Assembly (NCBI GenBank): GCA_043769845.1
Contig: JAYVIX010000325.1
Location: 1-11,250, forward strand
DNA length: 11,250 bases
Source of the DNA: UBA9547 sp043769845
GTDB taxonomy: Bacteria > Bacteroidota > Bacteroidia > Cytophagales > UBA9547
Reading direction: 5' to 3'
Shown here: positions 1 to 7,329 of the stretch, in pieces
Layout of the letters: each line of letters starts with the position of its first letter
How positions within the stretch are numbered: position 1 is the stretch's first letter
Made by a program: the position numbers and the translations under genes
The notes under the pieces: model-generated
What the model was told of the DNA's origin: nothing
The model's database searches: none
What the model saw: the letters and a program-made list of their open reading frames with translations, nothing else

Positions 1-167
1 AAGGAACAGAGGCTCAAAATCAAGTAGTAATTGCCAATTCGGGCATGGCCATTTATTGCGCCAATCCATCGATGAGTATTATGGACGCCCAAGAAAAAGC
101 CAAAGAATCGCTTCTAAATGGCAGTGCTCTGAAATCGTTGGAGATTTTGAGGAAGGTGCTGGGATAG
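1..167 (+). CDS. trpD: Anthranilate phosphoribosyltransferase, C-terminal fragment (5' end outside window)
   Basis: Reading in the frame that starts at base 3 gives 54 codons ending at TAG 165-167. The peptide contains EAQNQVVIANSGMAIYC followed by an A-x-x-K-A-K-E-S-L-L-N-G-S-A-L pattern, which matches the C-terminal end of TrpD: the buried Q-N-x-V-x-x-N-x-x-x-A helix, then the A-x-E-S-L-x-S-G-x-A-L helix. TrpD transfers phosphoribosyl from PRPP to anthranilate, the second step of tryptophan synthesis from chorismate. Only the last sixth of a roughly 330-residue protein is present, so no catalytic residues can be checked. A terminator hairpin begins 12 bases after the stop, so trpD is probably the last gene of its transcript here; trpC does not follow directly. 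Confidence 0.82.
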   Translation, partial: GTEAQNQVVIANSGMAIYCANPSMSIMDAQEKAKESLLNGSALKSLEILRKVLG

Positions 168-179
168 TTTGCAAATGTT

Positions 180-225
180 CGTTCCTAGTTCGTAGCTAAT
201 AGTTTTGAACTACGAACGTATTTTT
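180..225 (+). terminator. Probable intrinsic terminator after trpD
   Basis: Bases 180-191 (CGTTCCTAGTTC) pair with 207-218 (GAACTACGAACG): a 12-position stem with one C/C mismatch and a 15-base loop, followed by TATTTTT at 219-225. The position, 12 bases after the trpD stop, fits a Rho-independent terminator. The stem is AT-rich and imperfect, so efficiency is uncertain. Part of it is built from heptad-like units (AGTTCGT, AGCTAAT, AGTTTTG). Confidence 0.6.
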
Positions 226-255
226 ACAAAAAACCATTTTCAAACTAAATCTTGC

Positions 256-295
256 AAGACAAAATGCATTAAAAAATACTAATGTATTTTGTCTT
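256..295. repeat. 16-bp inverted repeat in the trpD-HEPN gene spacer
   Basis: Bases 256-271 (AAGACAAAATGCATTA) are the reverse complement of 280-295 (TAATGTATTTTGTCTT) at 15 of 16 positions, around an 8-base loop (AAAAATAC). The one difference (266 against 285) is a G-U wobble in + strand RNA, so the + transcript could pair fully. No T-run follows, so it is not a typical terminator. It lies about 170 bp upstream of the predicted promoter of the next gene. It could be a mobile-element remnant, an RNA hairpin or a protein-binding site; its function is unknown. Confidence 0.6.
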
Positions 296-466
296 ACACA
301 AAAGAAGTATTCAGCCCCCAATTCTAGTTTAAACTTGTATTTTTTTGAAAGCTTTTACAAAAACTATGTACAAAGGCTTTTTATAAGTTCTTACCAACTA
401 ATTGTTTATCATAGTTTCGCTCAAAGATCAAAAACCATGTATTTTTAGACCATTTACTGATTTGTG

Positions 467-497
467 TTTGTAATAATGGTAATAAAATCTAATTTTA
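467..497 (+). promoter_or_regulatory. Predicted Bacteroidota-type promoter of the HEPN-like gene
   Basis: TTTG at 467-470 is followed after exactly 19 bases by TAATTTTA at 490-497. The Bacteroidota housekeeping (sigma-ABfr-type) consensus is TTTG-N19-TAnnTTTG; only the last base of the -7 box differs. Transcription would start near 503-506, giving a 5' leader of about 16-19 bases before the ATG at 522. No Shine-Dalgarno sequence is apparent, which is usual in this phylum. Confidence 0.55.
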
Positions 498-521
498 TAG
501 CGGAATAATACTAACGTACGT

Positions 522-1799
522 ATGAATCAGCAAATTAATTACCATTACGAAATCATGATCGTTGATTTGGCAGGCAAATCCGAGATCACGACCATCAAAT
601 CACTCTCCAATGCACTTGCATACTCCGAGAAACTTTGGCAAGATTCGGTCATTAAAGAAACTAGCAAAGAAGCCGCTATTGAAGATAAAGTATTGGGGAT
701 CAATTTGCAAGTACACAAAGTAGAGCATCAATCATTGGCAAATGAGACGGCATTTCTTCTGAGTGCTACAAGTGCAAATTTTGATGAAATCGAAAAATTC
801 CGTCATAAACTGCTCGTGCATCTTATTTCAAAATTGGGTTTTGTAAATGCCCGTGTAGTTTCCGATTCGATCACCGAACAGATTTCCAGAAACATGTATC
901 CACTGATCAAAAAAGTGGAAAACACAGTTAGAAAAAATTTGGTAAAAATGGCACTGCAAAAAAACGGTCTTGCGTGGTGGGAAGTTACAGCTTCAAAATC
1001 GGTGCAGGACAAGGTGGCTCAACGCAAAAACGTTGCAAATACATTCAATGGTTTTGTAGACACAAGTGCTTGTCTGACAGATTTTAATGATATCAGCGAA
1101 TTGCTTCAAAAAGCTCCTTTTGCAAATGCTGATTTCAAAATCAATTGGAATTCGTTGGCCGTTTTGCGTGACAAAATGATGACTCACGCTCCTCTTGTGA
1201 TCGAAGACTATACCGAAGTAAAAGAGCTTTCTAGAAAACTATTGGATGTTCTGGAAAAAGAATCAAGTACTGATGTTGTTCAAGCAACTAGTCATTTTGT
1301 TCAGCCAGCTACGCCCGAACCAGTTGCGCAAGTGGCCGCCAAAGTAGCCGAGCTAGTGATAGAGGAAGAACCTAAAATGGAACCCAAAGTAGAAGCAAAG
1401 GTAGAGGTAGTTCCAGAACGAGTTGCTGTTCAACCAATTGCCGAAAAAAAAGCAGAACATGTTTTTGTCGCACCGACTGAAAATGCGGTGGTAGAAACGG
1501 TGGTTCAGCCAATACAAGAAGTAAAAATAGAAGTAAAAGTTCCTGAAAGACAAGCCGTTGTTTCTGGCGATGCCTTGGTTTCAGAAATCGAGTTTTTGAC
1601 CGAATTAAAAAGAGCCGAAAGCGTTTCGGACGGTTCTTTTATCAACCTCAAAACTTTTGTAGTATCAGTATTGGCTCCCAAAGGATATGCAGCTGGTTAT
1701 GCCTATTCGCTTTCTAAAGCCTTGAACGAGAGCGGAAAAGTAGTTTTGTATGATGCCAAAGAAGGAGGTTTGGCTATTCGTGCCATTCGTTCAAATTAG
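522..1799 (+). CDS. HEPN-like (Swt1-type) domain protein with long linker and small C-terminal domain; function unknown
   Basis: This 425-residue soluble protein has no signal peptide. Residues 1-110 look like an alpha/beta domain (strands around IMIVDL, INLQVHKV, AFLLSAT). Residues about 125-248 resemble Swt1-type HEPN domains: ISRNMYPLIKKVENTVRK, then GLAWWE, then LRDKMMTHAPLVIEDY. The last segment holds an R-x5-H motif (R216, H222), consistent with the R-x4-6-H motif of HEPN ribonucleases, although the residue after Arg is Asp rather than the commoner Asn. Residues about 250-347 are a V/E/P/K-rich low-complexity linker. Residues 348-425 form a compact domain with helices and a final beta pair (VVLYDAKEGGLAIRAI) that could be a winged helix. 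No nucleotidyltransferase (MNT) antitoxin partner is adjacent. The gene stands alone between a predicted promoter and a strong terminator. The HEPN assignment is by motif memory; RNase activity is inference only. Confidence 0.6.
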   Translation: MNQQINYHYEIMIVDLAGKSEITTIKSLSNALAYSEKLWQDSVIKETSKEAAIEDKVLGINLQVHKVEHQSLANETAFLLSATSANFDEIEKFRHKLLVHLISKLGFVNARVVSDSITEQISRNMYPLIKKVENTVRKNLVKMALQKNGLAWWEVTASKSVQDKVAQRKNVANTFNGFVDTSACLTDFNDISELLQKAPFANADFKINWNSLAVLRDKMMTHAPLVIEDYTEVKELSRKLLDVLEKESSTDVVQATSHFVQPATPEPVAQVAAKVAELVIEEEPKMEPKVEAKVEVVPERVAVQPIAEKKAEHVFVAPTENAVVETVVQPIQEVKIEVKVPERQAVVSGDALVSEIEFLTELKRAESVSDGSFINLKTFVVSVLAPKGYAAGYAYSLSKALNESGKVVLYDAKEGGLAIRAIRSN

Positions 1800-1821
1800 A
1801 TTGATTCCTTTCGAAAAACAT

Positions 1822-1855
1822 AAAAAAAGGCTGTCCGAAAAGGACAGCTTTTTTT
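1822..1855 (+). terminator. Strong intrinsic terminator of the HEPN-like gene
   Basis: GCTGTCC (1830-1836) pairs perfectly with GGACAGC (1842-1848) across a five-base loop (GAAAA). It is flanked by a seven-A run on the left (1822-1828) and a seven-T run on the right (1849-1855). It starts about 20 bases after the stop codon. The A/T flanks would allow termination in either direction, though the following gene is on the same strand. Confidence 0.92.
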
Positions 1856-2077
1856 ATGCATACATTTTCAAGTTATAGGATTCACTCATAGAATTTTGTT
1901 AAAAATCAATTAGCTGGCCTTCAAAAAAAGCCAGTTCCTTTCTCTTTTAATGAATTTGCTTGCAATTCCAGGAGCAATAAGAAACCTCAGCAAATGTAAA
2001 ATTTGAATATTAATCTTTTAATAAATTATGAAACTATTCGATAGATTTTCAGCTTTGTAGGAATATTTAATGTTTCG
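1856..2077. other. Intergenic spacer before the MFS gene
   Basis: These 222 AT-rich bases should hold the promoter of the MFS gene. I found no good match to the Bacteroidota promoter; the nearest is TAGATTTT at 2042-2049, without a TTTG at the correct distance. A weak CTGGC/GCCAG hairpin around 1914-1935 is too short to call. Confidence 0.4.
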
Positions 2078-3259
2078 ATGAAAAATCACGCCAAACTACT
2101 TCTTACACTCGCTTGCATCCAATTTACCCACATTGTTGATTTTGTGATTATGATGCCATTGGGACCGCAACTGATGCGCGCTTTCCAAATCAGTCCCGAA
2201 CAATTTAGTATTGTGGTTTCGTCCTATACCTTTAGCGCAGGAACTTCTGGCCTTATTTCGGCTTTTTTCATTGATAAGTTCGATCGCAAAAAAGCCCTTA
2301 TTTTCTGCTACATCGGTTTTGTGATTGGTACATTTTCCTGCTCATTTGCCAACGATTATCATTTACTAATAGCTGCACGTGTACTTACAGGATTCTTTGG
2401 CGGAGTACTAGGCGCTTTGATACTTTCGATTATTTCAGATGTGATTCCTTTCGAAAACCGCGCCTCGGCAATGGGCGTGGTGATGGCTTCGTTTTCTATC
2501 GCTTCAGTTGTAGGCGTTCCTTCGGGCTTGTATTTGGCAAGTTTGTACAATTGGCAATTCCCTTTTTTGGTTTTAGGTGGCGTGAGTGTCTTGGTTTTTG
2601 GACTTATTTTCTTGTTTGTACCCTCGCTCACAGCACATATTAATGCAACAAAAAACGATACGCTTCAAACCATCATTGGCTTTTTTACCGAACGTAATAC
2701 TGCCACATCCTTGTTATTTATGCTTTTTGTGATGATTGGCCAATTCAGTGTGATCCCATTTATCAGTCCCTATTTGGTCAGTAATGTTGGCTTTCCCGAA
2801 AAAGATTTATTCCTTATTTATCTAGTGGGTGGCTTGGTAACTATCGTATCTTCACCTATCGTGGGCAAATTGGCTGACAAATATGGCAAACCAAAAGTAT
2901 TTGCCATTTCAGCCGCATTATCAACATTGCCGGTATATTTGATTACCAATTTAGAACCACTTCCAACACCTATCTTATTGTGCATCACTGCTTTCTTCTT
3001 TATCATGATGGGCGGAAGAATGATTCCCGCTTCGGCCATTGCCACCTCGGCAGCATTACCTCAAGTGCGAGGAAGTTTTATGAGTATTAATTCATCAATT
3101 CAACAGTTTGGTTCGGGAATTTCTGCCTTTATCGCTGGAAAAATCATTCTAAAAACACCTACAGGCCAACTCGAAAACTATCCAATAGTTGGTTATTTAG
3201 CCATAGGGGCAAGTATGATTGCGATTTACTTGTGTTTTAAAGTACAGAAAAAAGGCTAA
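2078..3259 (+). CDS. MFS transporter, DHA1-type drug/sugar efflux family
   Basis: This 393-residue protein is almost entirely hydrophobic helices, consistent with the 12 transmembrane segments of the major facilitator superfamily. Family motifs are visible. TM1 carries D21 and a following PLGP. The loop 2-3 motif A is present as DKFDRKK (66-72; D66, R70). Motif B is R101 with TGFFGG. The TM5 antiporter-type motif C region (about 133-152) reads GVVMASFSIASVVGVPSG, which points to export by proton antiport. The best fit is the AraJ/DHA1 (multidrug or sugar efflux) group; the substrate cannot be told from sequence. The ATG at 2078 is the natural start, because an ATG at 2070 in another frame stops within four codons. 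The gene is preceded by a terminator and has no regulator beside it. It lies 64 bp upstream of trpS on the same strand. Confidence 0.88.
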   Translation: MKNHAKLLLTLACIQFTHIVDFVIMMPLGPQLMRAFQISPEQFSIVVSSYTFSAGTSGLISAFFIDKFDRKKALIFCYIGFVIGTFSCSFANDYHLLIAARVLTGFFGGVLGALILSIISDVIPFENRASAMGVVMASFSIASVVGVPSGLYLASLYNWQFPFLVLGGVSVLVFGLIFLFVPSLTAHINATKNDTLQTIIGFFTERNTATSLLFMLFVMIGQFSVIPFISPYLVSNVGFPEKDLFLIYLVGGLVTIVSSPIVGKLADKYGKPKVFAISAALSTLPVYLITNLEPLPTPILLCITAFFFIMMGGRMIPASAIATSAALPQVRGSFMSINSSIQQFGSGISAFIAGKIILKTPTGQLENYPIVGYLAIGASMIAIYLCFKVQKKG

Positions 3260-3276
3260 TCTTTGTTTTAGTTTAA

Positions 3277-3316
3277 AGTTCAAAGTCATTGAACATTGAA
3301 CTTCGAACATTGAACT
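3277..3316. repeat. Tandem heptamer (ATTGAAC) repeat with inverted partner, between MFS gene and trpS
   Basis: Four 7-bp units run in phase: ATTGAAC (3288-3294), ATTGAAC (3295-3301), TTCGAAC (3302-3308) and ATTGAAC (3309-3315). Just upstream, AGTTCAA (3277-3283) is the reverse complement of TTGAACT (3310-3316), so a hairpin with several registers is possible. It could act as a weak terminator for the MFS gene or lie in the trpS leader, since the trpS ATG is 8 bases downstream. The regular unit length suggests a slippage-type repeat. Confidence 0.6.
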
Positions 3317-3323
3317 AAACAAC

Positions 3324-4295
3324 ATGGCAAGGATTTTAACAGGTACACAAAGCTCTGGAAGACAGCATCTTGGGAATATTTTAGGGGCAATAAAACCGGC
3401 CATCGAAATGAGCAACAAAGCCGGAAATGAGTCTTTTCTTTTCATAGCCGACCTGCATACGCTCACTTCTACCAAAGACGGCAAAACTCTAGCCGAAAAC
3501 ACATTGGCCACTGCAGCGGCTTGGTTAGCAATGGGTTTGGATACCAATAAAACCATTTTTTATCGCCAATCGGACGTGGCCGAGGTATGCGAATTGGCAT
3601 GGATTCTGAATTGTTTCACGCCATTCCCGATGTTGGAAAATGCGCATTCGTTCAAAGACAAGCAAGCCAATTTGGCTGATATTAATGCCGGTTTGTTTAC
3701 GTATCCAGTACTGATGGCTGCGGATATTTTGCTGTACGATGCCAATTTTGTACCCGTAGGTAAGGATCAAAAGCAACATTTAGAAATGACGCGCGACATT
3801 GCAGGCGCATTCAACCATAAATTTCCCGACATATTTGTGCTTCCCGAAGCCAAGATTCAGGAAAACGTCATGACTATCCCTGGTATTGATGGTCGTAAAA
3901 TGAGCAAAAGCTACAATAACTACATTGACGTGTTTTTGCCTGAAAAAGAGCTTCGCAAAAAAATAATGTCGATCGTGACTGGTTCGCAATCTTTGGAAGA
4001 ACCCAAAGATCCTGATACTTGTAATGTATTTGCAATTTATTCTTTATTGGCTACCGAAGAAGAAATTGCCCAAATGAAACACCATTATTTGGCTGGTAAT
4101 TATGGTTTTGGTACCGCCAAACAAACGTTGTTCGAAAAACTATGGACAATTTTTTCATCTGAAAGAGAAAATTTCAACTACTATTTTCAAAACCCAGAAG
4201 CGGTAAATGCCGAATTGAAAAAAGGAGCCGAAAAAGCCCGTGCTGTTGCACAACCCGTTCTACAAAGAGTGCGAAAACAGTTGGGATTCAATTAA
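3324..4295 (+). CDS. trpS: Tryptophanyl-tRNA synthetase
   Basis: This 323-residue protein is the normal length for a bacterial class Ic TrpRS, which activates tryptophan with ATP and charges tRNA-Trp. The HIGH-equivalent signature is at the N-terminus: TGTQSSGRQHLGN with HLGN at residues 15-18 (the commoner form is T/S-G-x-Q-P-S-G-x-x-H-L-G-N). The KMSKS loop is KMSKS at residues 192-196, after the characteristic G-x-D-G-R. YPVLMAADILLYDANFVPVG is the usual TrpRS core block with the D and Q (KDQKQHLEMTRDIA) that contact tryptophan and tRNA. The C-terminal helical part is complete. ATG 3324 is supported because the conserved strand begins within five residues. The tryptophan link with trpD upstream may be chance, because two unrelated genes lie between. 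I saw no T-box leader. Confidence 0.97.
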   Translation: MARILTGTQSSGRQHLGNILGAIKPAIEMSNKAGNESFLFIADLHTLTSTKDGKTLAENTLATAAAWLAMGLDTNKTIFYRQSDVAEVCELAWILNCFTPFPMLENAHSFKDKQANLADINAGLFTYPVLMAADILLYDANFVPVGKDQKQHLEMTRDIAGAFNHKFPDIFVLPEAKIQENVMTIPGIDGRKMSKSYNNYIDVFLPEKELRKKIMSIVTGSQSLEEPKDPDTCNVFAIYSLLATEEEIAQMKHHYLAGNYGFGTAKQTLFEKLWTIFSSERENFNYYFQNPEAVNAELKKGAEKARAVAQPVLQRVRKQLGFN

Positions 4296-4303
4296 TTAGG
4301 CTG

Positions 4304-4345
4304 CTTTGGTCAGTACCGCAGGCCAGACTGCGATACTGACCAAAG
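4304..4345. terminator. Long hairpin between convergent trpS and lipoprotein gene (possible bidirectional terminator)
   Basis: Bases 4304-4320 and 4329-4345 form a 17-position stem (core TTTGGTCAGTA / TACTGACCAAA) with a single C/A mismatch and an 8-base loop (GGCCAGAC). It begins 8 bases after the trpS stop and ends 8 bases before the last codon of the convergent gene. Neither strand has a T-run after it, so it is not a classical intrinsic terminator. It may limit read-through, stabilise both 3' ends or be a REP-like element. Confidence 0.6.
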
Positions 4346-4353
4346 ACTAAATT

Positions 4354-4707
4354 CTAAAACAATACTTCCGTCACTTTGCCCAATGCACTGACTCTGATTC
4401 GGACTTCCTTGTAAGCCATGGTCGAATCAGTGCATTTTGCAGGGTTCTGAATCCAATACACATAATAACGTTGTTGACGTTGCATGATTTCTACCGAATT
4501 GGGAGAACCTAATATTTTTTTCAGTTCAGGTTCTTCAATCAGTCTCAGTTCCTTGCGTTGCTCTTCCAAAATAGTGGCCAGTTTCAATCTATCACCTTTG
4601 CAACCGTCCTGATCTGCTTTCCAAAGTTGCTCGTCAAAACCGACTAATTTTGGCACTTTATTACATGAGAAAAAAAACAAAAAGAGACAAACCAATATTT
4701 TATTCAT
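4354..4707 (-). CDS. Small putative lipoprotein, possibly BamE/SmpA-like
   Basis: This 117-residue protein has a short signal peptide (MNKILVCLFLFFFSC) that ends in a Cys at residue 15, a weak lipobox (F-F-S-C) consistent with signal peptidase II processing. The mature part holds LKKILGSPNSVE followed by a tyrosine-rich strand (YYVYWI) and a final beta strand (KEVRIRVSALGKVTEVLF). That order recalls the SmpA/BamE alpha-alpha-beta fold (L-G-x-P motif then strand), but the similarity is general and the gene is not recognised specifically. If correct, it is an outer-membrane or periplasm-facing lipoprotein. The two Cys in the mature part (DGCKGD and AKCTD) could form a disulfide. It is divergent from the histidine kinase and convergent with trpS, so it is a single-gene unit. 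Confidence 0.6.
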   Translation of the reverse strand: MNKILVCLFLFFFSCNKVPKLVGFDEQLWKADQDGCKGDRLKLATILEEQRKELRLIEEPELKKILGSPNSVEIMQRQQRYYVYWIQNPAKCTDSTMAYKEVRIRVSALGKVTEVLF

Positions 4708-4758
4708 AACGGATAAGTTGTTTAAGTATATTTATAATAAGTGTAACAAAATCAAAAA

Positions 4759-4790
4759 CTTTTAATGTCTAATTCGTATACTATTAAAAG
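4759..4790. repeat. 8-bp inverted repeat in the divergent lipoprotein/kinase promoter region
   Basis: CTTTTAAT (4759-4766) and ATTAAAAG (4783-4790) are exact reverse complements, 16 bases apart, inside the 140-bp spacer that must hold both divergent promoters. The centre-to-centre distance of 24 bp could suit a dimeric regulator. The AT-rich composition makes a chance match quite possible. No clear TTTG/TAnnTTTG promoter was found for either gene. Confidence 0.3.
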
Positions 4791-4847
4791 CAAAATTACT
4801 TTTTAATCTATTCAATAGAAAGATTTAAAAGTATCTAAAATCCCAAA

Positions 4848-6782
4848 ATGAGCATTCAGAAAACATTCATACTTTCATTTCTACACTTCTTACTTTTCCT
4901 TCCTAGCGTTTTTGGAACTGAACTGAAAACGCTTGAAATGACCGATGAGGAAAATATATATCTGATTGGATCGGTTGCACAAATCTACGAGGACAAAACA
5001 AATCTTCTCTCAATATCAGACATAAACTCTAAAGATTATATCGAACAATTCAAAAAAGCACCTTCCAATTATCCTAATTTGGGCGTTTCAAATTCTACTT
5101 TTTGGATTAGATTCAAAATAAAATCAGAGATTAGTTTCAGGGCGTTTCTATTCAACATTGGTTATCTTTTTCATGATAAAATAGAAATGTACCAAAATGT
5201 CAACGGAAATCCAGAACAGATTTTCTTTTCTGACATCAAAATGGGCACTATTTCGCACGATCATGACAAACGCAATCGTTTTGCGGTGCCGATAGAGCTA
5301 AAAGCGGGCGAAGAAACAGAGTACTATCTTTCGATCAAAGACCACGAAGGCGTGACGTTGTTCCTTGAACTTTCGTCAGAAGAAAACTTTCTCAGACGTC
5401 AATCCAACGAAAACCTTCGAGTGGGAATAATTGCAGGAATTTTTCTGCTTGCCTCCGCTTTTTCGCTAGTTGTTTTCATGCGCGATAAGCATATTTCGTA
5501 TCTCTATTTCTTTCTTTTAAACTTATCTTTCGTACTGACGTTACTTTGTTTCAATGGCAATTTGCAAATCTTGTTTTGGCCAGGAAACTTACACCTAAAT
5601 CACGATTTCTTTATTTTCAGCGGCTTTGCTACCAATGCATTGAGCTTTCTTTTCACTACCTATTTTTTGGAACTGAAAGTAAAATCGCCAAAATGGTACG
5701 TGGCGGGAATTGCGGTGGCATTTTTTATGCTTTTAGGAGCCATTTCGCCACTTACAGGCCTGGATCATTTTATAGTTATTTTCTATATAGGGCAAATAAT
5801 TGGGTCTGTTTTTGAATTAATCGTCAGTTTCAATTCATTAAAACAAGGCGAAAAATTATCGAAATACTTCTTTTTTACACGTTTACTATTCTCAACATCC
5901 ATCCTCAGTTATGCCCTCATCAAACTAGGCATCTTGCCTTATCCAGGTCCATTGTTCGAAGCCTTTGGTAGTGCTGGAATTTGTATACAGGTGGCTTTGA
6001 TGACGTTTGTGATTTCAGATTACAAATACAAATCAGAAATCAACAAATTGGCAGAAGAAAAAAACAAAGAACAACAACGTAATGAAGAGCTTTTTAATGC
6101 CAATAAAGTGAAAATGGAATTCATCGGAATGGCTTCACACGACTTGAAAGGCCCTTTGCGCAACATTTCAGTTTTAGCCTCTTTTATTGAAAATAAACAG
6201 GTATCGAGCGAAGTAGAAGTGAACCATATGGCCTCAATGATCAGACAATCGTCCGAAAAGCTGGCTAATTTGGTGAAAGACTTACTGGACAATACTGCCC
6301 TAGAAATGGGTAAACTGGAACTGAAATTAGAAGAATTAGATGTATTAAAATGCATACATTCAATAGTTGAACAATACGAACTAGAGGCACAACGCAAAAA
6401 ACAAACGATAGAAGTAATTGCCAAATTGGATCAAAAATTGGTCTTAAAATTGGATGAAATCCGTTTTTCGCAAGTTATCGAAAACCTTCTTTCGAATGCC
6501 ATCAAGTTTTCGCCTTTTGACAAACGAATTTGGATTGTTGTTAGCAAGGCTTCAAACACCACCTGCCGAATTGAAATTCGAGACGAAGGCCCTGGATTTA
6601 CAGAGGAAGATAAACAATATTTATTCAATTATTACAAAAAACTTTCTGCCAAACCTACAGGTAAAGAAAGCTCATCGGGACTTGGACTGTCGATTGTGAA
6701 AAAAATAGTAGAGTTGCACAATGGCAAAATTTGGCTCGAAAGCGAAGAAGGCAAAGGAGCTTCTTTTTTTGTTGAAGTCTGA
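4848..6782 (+). CDS. 7TM-DISM sensor histidine kinase (orphan)
   Basis: This 644-residue protein opens with a signal peptide (1-23, SFLHFLLFLPSVFG). Residues about 30-180 match a 7TMR-DISMED2-type extracytoplasmic sensor (SNSTFWIRFKI and the following beta strands). About seven transmembrane helices follow (190-395), then a short coiled coil (397-422) and the kinase core. The H-box is FIGMASHDLKGPLRNI with phospho-acceptor H431. The N-box is ENLLSNAIKFSP (N546, N550), the G1 box is DEGPGF from D579, and the G2 box is SSGLGLSIVKKI near residue 613. All catalytic motifs are intact, so autophosphorylation should work. There is no receiver domain and no adjacent response regulator, so the partner is encoded elsewhere. 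DISMED2 folds like a carbohydrate-binding module, but the ligand is unknown. The gene ends 22 bp from the convergent hemJ without a visible terminator. Confidence 0.93.
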   Translation: MSIQKTFILSFLHFLLFLPSVFGTELKTLEMTDEENIYLIGSVAQIYEDKTNLLSISDINSKDYIEQFKKAPSNYPNLGVSNSTFWIRFKIKSEISFRAFLFNIGYLFHDKIEMYQNVNGNPEQIFFSDIKMGTISHDHDKRNRFAVPIELKAGEETEYYLSIKDHEGVTLFLELSSEENFLRRQSNENLRVGIIAGIFLLASAFSLVVFMRDKHISYLYFFLLNLSFVLTLLCFNGNLQILFWPGNLHLNHDFFIFSGFATNALSFLFTTYFLELKVKSPKWYVAGIAVAFFMLLGAISPLTGLDHFIVIFYIGQIIGSVFELIVSFNSLKQGEKLSKYFFFTRLLFSTSILSYALIKLGILPYPGPLFEAFGSAGICIQVALMTFVISDYKYKSEINKLAEEKNKEQQRNEELFNANKVKMEFIGMASHDLKGPLRNISVLASFIENKQVSSEVEVNHMASMIRQSSEKLANLVKDLLDNTALEMGKLELKLEELDVLKCIHSIVEQYELEAQRKKQTIEVIAKLDQKLVLKLDEIRFSQVIENLLSNAIKFSPFDKRIWIVVSKASNTTCRIEIRDEGPGFTEEDKQYLFNYYKKLSAKPTGKESSSGLGLSIVKKIVELHNGKIWLESEEGKGASFFVEV

Positions 6783-6804
6783 TATTCCAACTATCGAATG
6801 TCAA

Positions 6805-7329
6805 CTACTTCGACCTGATTTTTTTGTATACATAAATTCCTAGCAATAAAACACCTGTAAGAATAGCCACGCCAAGAAGGCCGAAAAGCCAGCTATAACT
6901 ATTTTTCAAGACCACAATAAAAACAATTGCAAACAGAAAAATAGTCGATATTTCGTTTATTACACGCAAACGCATTGAATTTTGCTTCACAATACCTTGC
7001 TGATGTTGCTTGAAAATAGAGTGGCAATAGAATTGATAGGCATACAATCCAATAACAAAGCCTAATTTGGTCCAAAGCCAATCTGGAACAAAACCATATT
7101 GGAACACCAGTGACGATCCTAAAATCAATGTTATAATAGCTGAAGGCCAAGTGATACCGTACCAAAGCCTACGCTGCATAAGCTGATATTGCTTTTGCAA
7201 AATGATTTTGGCAGGTTCGTCTAATGCTTGACTTTCAGCGAAATACACAAATAGTCGGACGATATAGAATAGCCCAGCAAACCATGTGACGATGAAAATA
7301 ATATGAAGCGATTTGAGGTAGAGAAACAA
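6805..7329 (-). CDS. hemJ: HemJ-type protoporphyrinogen IX oxidase (CopD/UPF0093 family)
   Basis: This 174-residue membrane protein has about four or five hydrophobic helices. The start LKSLHIIFIVTWFAGLFYIVRLF is close to the HemJ signature, with the conserved His at residue 9 and the W-F-A-G-x-F-Y-x-x-R-L pattern. MQRRLWYGITWPSAIITLILG and RVINEISTIFLFAIVFIVVLKN are further family blocks (RR-L, P-x-x-I-x-T-L, N-E-x-x-T). HemJ oxidises protoporphyrinogen IX to protoporphyrin IX, the penultimate step of haem synthesis, in the inner membrane. The start codon is TTG at 7329: no ATG lies nearby and upstream in-frame codons reach a TGA at 7389, while the TTG start places M-F-L-Y-L-K exactly where homologues begin. 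It follows moaD with 90 bp between them, so co-transcription with the mo genes is possible but unproven. It might be annotated only as a CopD-family protein. Confidence 0.8.
   Translation of the reverse strand: MFLYLKSLHIIFIVTWFAGLFYIVRLFVYFAESQALDEPAKIILQKQYQLMQRRLWYGITWPSAIITLILGSSLVFQYGFVPDWLWTKLGFVIGLYAYQFYCHSIFKQHQQGIVKQNSMRLRVINEISTIFLFAIVFIVVLKNSYSWLFGLLGVAILTGVLLLGIYVYKKIRSK

Larger units (their letters stand above)
168..521. other. Intergenic region, 354 bp
   Basis: This AT-rich spacer holds the trpD terminator (180-225), the inverted repeat at 256-295 and a predicted promoter (467-497). I see no convincing small ORF or RNA gene in the rest (about 296-460). Confidence 0.6.

Noticed and set aside
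522..3259. HEPN-like gene plus downstream gene as a toxin-antitoxin pair
   Set aside because: The next gene is an MFS transporter behind a strong terminator, and no MNT-type nucleotidyltransferase is nearby.
3260..3323. T-box or trp attenuator leader before trpS
   Set aside because: The spacer is only 64 bases, holds heptamer repeats and has no T-box consensus, Trp-codon leader peptide or antiterminator pair.
4723..4750. Possible - strand promoter (TTTG then TATACTTA) for the lipoprotein gene
   Set aside because: The spacing is 16 bases rather than 19 and the -7 box has two mismatches, so it is too weak in AT-rich DNA.
6020..6424. 134-codon open frame on the - strand inside the histidine kinase gene
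   Set aside because: It is antisense to the conserved HisKA region, is rich in Ser and Cys as expected of a complementary-strand frame, and shows no family features.
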